DNA of 44,073 nt from UMGS1484 sp045661365 (lineage in GTDB: Bacteria > Bacillota > Clostridia > Oscillospirales > Acutalibacteraceae): contig JAZRFL010000028.1 in assembly GCA_045661365.1 (NCBI GenBank), positions 1 through 44,073 of the forward strand, given 5' to 3'. Below the pieces are notes generated by a model, which worked only from the letters and a program-made list of their open reading frames with translations, made no database searches and was not told the DNA's origin. This document shows positions 40,203-44,073 of this stretch, piece by piece. The position numbers and the translations under genes were made by a program. Every line of letters starts with the position of its first letter. Positions within the stretch are counted from its first letter, which is position 1.

Positions 40203-41216
40203 ATGTACAACCAACGACCCCCTGTTCCCTATTATGCGCAAGCGCCCATTGACCCGGTGTTACAACAGCAACAGCGGGCATATAAAAAGCGTTTGTTTGG
40301 CGTCGGTAATCGCTTGGGCGCCGGTTTGCTGTTTTTGCTTGTGATCGGTCAAGTGGTAGTTGCGATCCTTGAAAACGTGTCGGAACAAGTGTTTCCCGGA
40401 ATTGTCAACAGTGGCTTTTTTTACTCCACGATCGAGTACGTGGTTTATGCTACCGTTAGTATGGGATTGGCATTTTTTCTGGTGGCATTGATGGGTCGAC
40501 AGTCGATTTTTTCATTGATTCCCTTTGAAAAATGCTCGTTTCTTTTGGGCTTTTCCTGTGTTATGTTTGCCTTTGCAGGTATTTGGGTAGGCAACTTTGT
40601 TGCAGGGGTCATTTCTTCCCTGTTGCCGCAGGTAGAAGAGAGTTATCAATTGGTTGCGGGACCTCAACCCAACACCTATTTGCAGTTGGCGCTGGATCTG
40701 TTGCAAACTGCCGCCATTCCTGCTTTGGCAGAGGAATTTGCCTTCCGTGGGGTGGTTTTGGGAATATTACGCCCTTACGGTGACAAGTTTGCTATTATTA
40801 TTTCTTCGGTACTGTTTGCGGTGGTACACGGCAATTTTGTGCAAATTCCCTTTGCATTTTGTACCGGCGTTATGCTGGCGTATTGTGTGGTGCGTACCAA
40901 CAATTTATGGCCTGCTGTATTGGTGCATTTTATCAACAATGCTTACAGTGTGTTGGTTACGTTTTTTGCCGATGACTTGAGCACCTTTGCTACCTTTATT
41001 CTTGCCTATATGTGGTTGATATTTGGCGGGATCGGCGTCATGCTGCTGCTTGTAACCAAACAGGGCGTGTTTAGTGGTTTTCGCCCCTATGCGGGGTGTA
41101 TTACTCCTGCTAAACGAACATGTATGATCATATTCTCACCGGCATTTGTTGTATCGTGCTTGGTTTACCTTTGGACCGCGGTACAGTTGATTTTGAAAAC
41201 CATGGTGCCGTCATGA
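40203..41216 (+). CDS. CPBP family intramembrane metalloprotease (CAAX protease/Abi-like)
   Basis: This 337-residue multi-pass membrane protein has about eight predicted helices. The conserved catalytic motifs are present: EEFAFR (Glu177, Glu178, Arg182), the FAVVH motif (His209) and HFINN (His242, Asn246). Family members process membrane or prenylated proteins, confer bacteriocin self-immunity, or have unknown roles. The N-terminus is Pro/Gln-rich and cytoplasmic. AAGGAG lies 6 nt before the ATG. The stop codon overlaps the tadA start (ATGA), so the two are coupled. Confidence 0.9.
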   Translation: MYNQRPPVPYYAQAPIDPVLQQQQRAYKKRLFGVGNRLGAGLLFLLVIGQVVVAILENVSEQVFPGIVNSGFFYSTIEYVVYATVSMGLAFFLVALMGRQSIFSLIPFEKCSFLLGFSCVMFAFAGIWVGNFVAGVISSLLPQVEESYQLVAGPQPNTYLQLALDLLQTAAIPALAEEFAFRGVVLGILRPYGDKFAIIISSVLFAVVHGNFVQIPFAFCTGVMLAYCVVRTNNLWPAVLVHFINNAYSVLVTFFADDLSTFATFILAYMWLIFGGIGVMLLLVTKQGVFSGFRPYAGCITPAKRTCMIIFSPAFVVSCLVYLWTAVQLILKTMVPS

Positions 41217-41671
41217 TGGTGGATTATTACAACGACATTCCCTATATGCAACAAGCTCTGACCTTGGCAGAAGAAGCCGCAAAATCGGGCGATGTGCCGG
41301 TGGGCGCGGTGGTGGTCAAGGAGGGGGAGATCATAGGCATGGGGTACAACCGTCGCGAAGCAGACGGGCGTGCCTTGGCACATGCCGAATGCGAAGCCAT
41401 AGCCCAAGCTTGCCAAACGGTGGGCAGTTGGCGGTTGAGCGGATGTACGCTGTACGTTACCTTGGAACCCTGCGCCATGTGTGCCGGCGCTATTGTCAAT
41501 GCCCGTATTGATCGGGTGGTTTACGGTGCCGCCGACCCCAAAGCGGGGTGTGTTGGTTCAGTGATCAATTTGTTTGCTTTGGATTTAAATCATACACCAA
41601 AACTAACGGTAGGGGTGTTGGCAGAGCAATGCGGCAGAATTTTGTCGGATTTTTTTGCCAAACAGAGGTAA
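41213..41671 (+). CDS. tadA: tRNA-specific adenosine deaminase TadA
   Basis: This 152-residue zinc deaminase converts A34 of tRNA-Arg(ACG) to inosine. The catalytic motifs are HAE (His57, Glu59) and PCAMC (Cys87, Cys90). An upstream frame extends into the CPBP gene, but only from the ATG at 41213 does the conserved N-terminus follow (DIPYMQQALTLAEEAA). The start overlaps the upstream stop codon in an ATGA arrangement and lacks a strong SD, which suggests translational coupling; ATG 41216 is an alternative. In Bacillus, tadA precedes the SRP RNA and dnaX, as here. Confidence 0.95.
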   Translation: MMVDYYNDIPYMQQALTLAEEAAKSGDVPVGAVVVKEGEIIGMGYNRREADGRALAHAECEAIAQACQTVGSWRLSGCTLYVTLEPCAMCAGAIVNARIDRVVYGAADPKAGCVGSVINLFALDLNHTPKLTVGVLAEQCGRILSDFFAKQR

Positions 41672-41689
41672 GGAATGTACGAAAACCCC

Positions 41690-41718
41690 TTGATTTTACA
41701 ACTGAAATGTGATATACT
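41690..41718 (+). promoter_or_regulatory. sigma-A promoter of the DivIVA-like gene
   Basis: TTGATT (41690-41695), a 17-bp spacer and TATACT (41713-41718). This is the third use of this exact hexamer pair in the window. Confidence 0.8.
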
Positions 41719-41776
41719 GAATCGACTGAATGTGGCTTGATGGCAACATGGAATCTTGTGTGAAGGAGGGTGCCCG

Positions 41777-42598
41777 ATGCGACCGGCTCATTTAAAGCGT
41801 TCTTTGTTTGGTTTTAAACGCAAACAGGTGTTACAGTACATTGATCAACTGTGTATTGAATGTGACAAAAAGCTCAAAGACCAAGAGCAACAATATACCG
41901 GGAAAATGCAGGCGTTGACCGAAGAGTATGAATCCAAATTTTCCACGCAAGAGCATGCCATTGCTTTGCAGGTTGAAGCCAACAAGCATTTGGAAAGTCA
42001 GTTAAATGACATGGCCCTTTCTTTGGATGAAAAGTACGTTGCTTTGCAAAACGAGGTTACTCGTGCCGACGCCTTGGCCGAACAGGTTACTACACAAACC
42101 AAGCAGATCGAGCAATTGCAACAGCAATTGTTTGCCAACACCAAGTTGGAACAGACCGCATCTTTGCAATTGGGTGCCTGTTTGACTCAGTTGGCACAAA
42201 AGGACGAAGAACTCGCCGCACGAACCGCCGAGGTGGAGCGTTTGCAACAAATGATCGCCCAACTGGAACAACAGTTCGATTCTTTGCGGGGAGATGCCGA
42301 ACAAGACACCGCTATGGTCAATTGCTTAAATGTGTTGCATGGTCGCAACCGTGCTTTGGCACAAAAGGTAGCGCGATTGGAAGCTGAACTGGAGCATTCA
42401 CGTTCTACCGACGAAATTGACCAATATGTGAAAACGGTCAACCAAAAGCAGGAAGCGGTCAAATCCACCGAAACGTTGTTTTCGGCGGTACGCAAAGAAA
42501 TTCAAGATGCTTTGGCGTCTATTTCGCAAAAGATCGAAGATGGTGCGATTTCGCAAACCGAAGACGGCAACTACTTCGTGGATATGGCGACTTTATAA
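41777..42598 (+). CDS. DivIVA-like coiled-coil protein
   Basis: This 273-residue protein has a short N-terminal motif (SLFGFKRKQVLQYIDQLC, about 10-27) like the lipid-binding head of DivIVA/GpsB proteins. Long coiled coils follow (about 28-160 and 165-220), rich in Gln, Glu and Leu heptads. The C-terminus (about 225-273) is less regular. A role in pole or septum organisation is inferred from this architecture. GGAGG (SD) precedes the ATG at 41777; a start at 41756 would lie inside the SD region. It sits between tadA and the SRP RNA, an interruption of the Bacillus order. Confidence 0.75.
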   Translation: MRPAHLKRSLFGFKRKQVLQYIDQLCIECDKKLKDQEQQYTGKMQALTEEYESKFSTQEHAIALQVEANKHLESQLNDMALSLDEKYVALQNEVTRADALAEQVTTQTKQIEQLQQQLFANTKLEQTASLQLGACLTQLAQKDEELAARTAEVERLQQMIAQLEQQFDSLRGDAEQDTAMVNCLNVLHGRNRALAQKVARLEAELEHSRSTDEIDQYVKTVNQKQEAVKSTETLFSAVRKEIQDALASISQKIEDGAISQTEDGNYFVDMATL

Positions 42599-42634
42599 AC
42601 GTAACGTGGGCGACTGCTCACATACCCTTATTTT

Positions 42635-42801
42635 GCGGGGCAACCTCATATATTTCGGCGTGCGCATGCATGGGCCCTGGGCGACCGGGCGCTGTGAACC
42701 ATGTCAGGCGGGGAACCGAGCAGCATTAAGCGGTTTGCTTGGTGCGACGCAGTCAGTCTGTGCATGCGTGCTCCGAAGTGTATGAAGTGCTCCGTTTTTT
42801 T
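42635..42801 (+). ncRNA. ffs: signal recognition particle RNA without a recognisable Alu domain
   Basis: The helix 8 hallmark is present near 42698-42726: GAACCATGTCAGG, a CGG-GGAA-CCG tetraloop hairpin and AGCAGCATTAAG, as in Bacillus scRNA and E. coli 4.5S RNA. Outer helices pair well: CATATATTTCG with CGAAGTGTATG, and GTGCGCATGCATG with TGTGCATGCGTGC (with G-U pairs). The 3' end runs into seven T (42795-42801). The length of about 165 nt and the lack of the 5' Alu motif make it an extended 4.5S type. The exact 5' end is uncertain: a GTGGGC/GCTCAC hairpin at 42606-42621 may also be transcribed. It lies directly upstream of dnaX, the usual Firmicutes location. Confidence 0.9.
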
Positions 42802-42821
42802 GTAGTCAAGGGGGAAATGAA

Positions 42822-44073
42822 ATGTATCAGGTGTTATATCGCAAATGGCGTCCCAAAACCTTTTCCGACGTGTCGGGGCAGGATCATATTACCGTAACCT
42901 TAAAAAACGCCATAAAAAGCGGTCGGCTTTCCCATGCTTATTTGTTCACCGGCTCTCGGGGAACAGGCAAGACCTCTTGTGCCAAAATTTTGGCAAAAGC
43001 GGTCAACTGTTTACATCCGGTAGACGGCGACCCTTGCAACCAATGTGAAATTTGTAAAGGGATCGACGATGGCACCATTTTAGACGTAGAAGAAATCGAC
43101 GCCGCCTCCAACAACGGGGTAGACAATATTCGTGCCCTGCGGGAAGAAGTGTATTTTACCCCCACGGCAGGCAAATATCGGGTGTATATCATCGACGAGG
43201 TGCACATGTTGTCTGTGCCGGCATTTAATGCCTTGCTCAAAACCTTGGAGGAACCGCCCGAGCACGTAATCTTTGTATTGGCAACCACCGAGGTGCACAA
43301 GGTACCTGTAACGGTACTTTCCCGTTGTCAACGGTTCGACTTTGGTCGTATTGCCGACAGCGCCATTGCCGCAAGGTTGCATTTTGTGGCAAAACAAGAA
43401 CAGTTTTCACTACCGAACGATGCCGCCGAATTGATTGCTCGGTTGGCAGATGGTGGTATGCGAGATGCGTTGTCCATTTTGGATCGTTGTGCGGGAACCG
43501 ACGTGGTAGACGTAGAACGGATCAATCAAATCGTGGGTCTGCCCGGCAACGATCGACTGCATACGTTGGCTACGGCAGTGGCAACGGGTGACATAGCAAC
43601 CTGTTTGGCAAACTTGGAAGACTTACATCGCAATGCGGGTGACATGACTCGCTTGTGTGACCAAATGATCACCTATTTTCGCAACGTTATGTTGGCAAAA
43701 GCAGTCCCCAACCCCGCCAACCTTATGGTGTGCTCGGCCGAAGATCTGCGAGGGTTTATGAATGCCGCTCACCAATTTTCCATGGAACGAATTTTGCAGG
43801 TGTTGCAGGTGTTGCAAGAGGCACGGGAACACATGGCAGGGGCGGTCAATCAGCGGGTGGAATTGGAAATGGCCATGATCCGCTTAACCATGCCCACAAG
43901 CCAAACGGTTGTGCCAACACCCCAACCCGTTGAAAGACAGGCACCTCCTCCTATTTCTCCTGCACCGAACCCCCAACCGCAGGCGAAACCTGCCCCCCCA
44001 CCACCCAAGGAAGAAATTCCTGCGATTTTCAGAGCTGACCCTGTGGCGGAAGTTGATCTTCCGTGGAAAGAAG
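42822..44073 (+). CDS. dnaX: DNA polymerase III subunit gamma/tau (partial, runs off window)
   Basis: This is the clamp-loader ATPase subunit, with 417 codons visible and no stop codon. Walker A is GSRGTGKTS (about 44-52), the zinc-finger cysteines are Cys63, Cys72, Cys75 and Cys78, Walker B is YIIDEVHML (about 122-130), and sensor 1 is ATTEVHKVP. Domain III helices follow, then a Pro/Gln-rich linker (about 365-400) leading to the tau part outside the window. The start ATG follows AAGGGGG. The protein begins MYQVLYRKWRP, typical of the family. Confidence 0.97.
   Translation, partial: MYQVLYRKWRPKTFSDVSGQDHITVTLKNAIKSGRLSHAYLFTGSRGTGKTSCAKILAKAVNCLHPVDGDPCNQCEICKGIDDGTILDVEEIDAASNNGVDNIRALREEVYFTPTAGKYRVYIIDEVHMLSVPAFNALLKTLEEPPEHVIFVLATTEVHKVPVTVLSRCQRFDFGRIADSAIAARLHFVAKQEQFSLPNDAAELIARLADGGMRDALSILDRCAGTDVVDVERINQIVGLPGNDRLHTLATAVATGDIATCLANLEDLHRNAGDMTRLCDQMITYFRNVMLAKAVPNPANLMVCSAEDLRGFMNAAHQFSMERILQVLQVLQEAREHMAGAVNQRVELEMAMIRLTMPTSQTVVPTPQPVERQAPPPISPAPNPQPQAKPAPPPPKEEIPAIFRADPVAEVDLPWKE

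Overview
The window looks like chromosomal DNA of a low-to-mid GC Gram-positive anaerobe of the Clostridia, most likely Oscillospiraceae/Ruminococcaceae-like. The reasons are strong AAGGAGG-type ribosome binding sites, sigma-A promoters with 17-bp spacers, dockerin-bearing secreted proteins, CUT1 sugar transporters without a local ATPase, and the Firmicutes order tadA - SRP RNA - dnaX. Nearly all genes are on the + strand. The genus cannot be fixed from the sequence.

Region 1 (0-9.6 kb) is mostly housekeeping: an FHA-FtsW/RodA fusion with a class B penicillin-binding protein, ribosomal protein L31, a YigZ-family protein, a first dockerin protein (4277-5578), a G5/3D cell-wall protein, an RlmL-type rRNA methyltransferase and a DgkB/YegS-type lipid kinase. 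Region 2 (9.6-12.8 kb) is AT-richer. It holds a secreted subtilase with a C-terminal dockerin and a small lipoprotein, followed by a terminator and a 56-bp palindromic element. Region 3 (12.8-15.9 kb) has a convergent histidine phosphatase, then an operon of an XRE regulator, an M18 aminopeptidase and ZapA.

Region 4 (16.0-30.3 kb) is a sugar-uptake block: a 986-aa binding protein with carbohydrate-binding-like modules in front of the solute-binding domain; a permease pair; an NHL/TPR/YIP1 membrane protein; a DUF5696 lipoprotein; a second permease pair; and a second binding lipoprotein with its own promoter. Region 5 (30.4-39.0 kb) is a tandem family of four secreted proteins. Each has a CBM9-like head, a stalk of 2, 9, 4 or 2 three-helix repeats (about 66 residues each) and a C-terminal type I dockerin. 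None has a recognisable catalytic domain. I infer that regions 4 and 5, plus the 4277 protein, form a surface glycan-capture system: binding heads on stalks of different length dock to cohesins encoded elsewhere and hold glycan near two importers. This is the most novel part of the window.

Region 6 (39.0-44.1 kb) returns to housekeeping: a metallophosphoesterase, a CPBP intramembrane protease, tadA, a DivIVA-like coiled-coil protein, the SRP RNA without a recognisable Alu domain, and the start of dnaX, which runs off the window end. No tRNA, rRNA, CRISPR array, transposase or cohesin gene was found.
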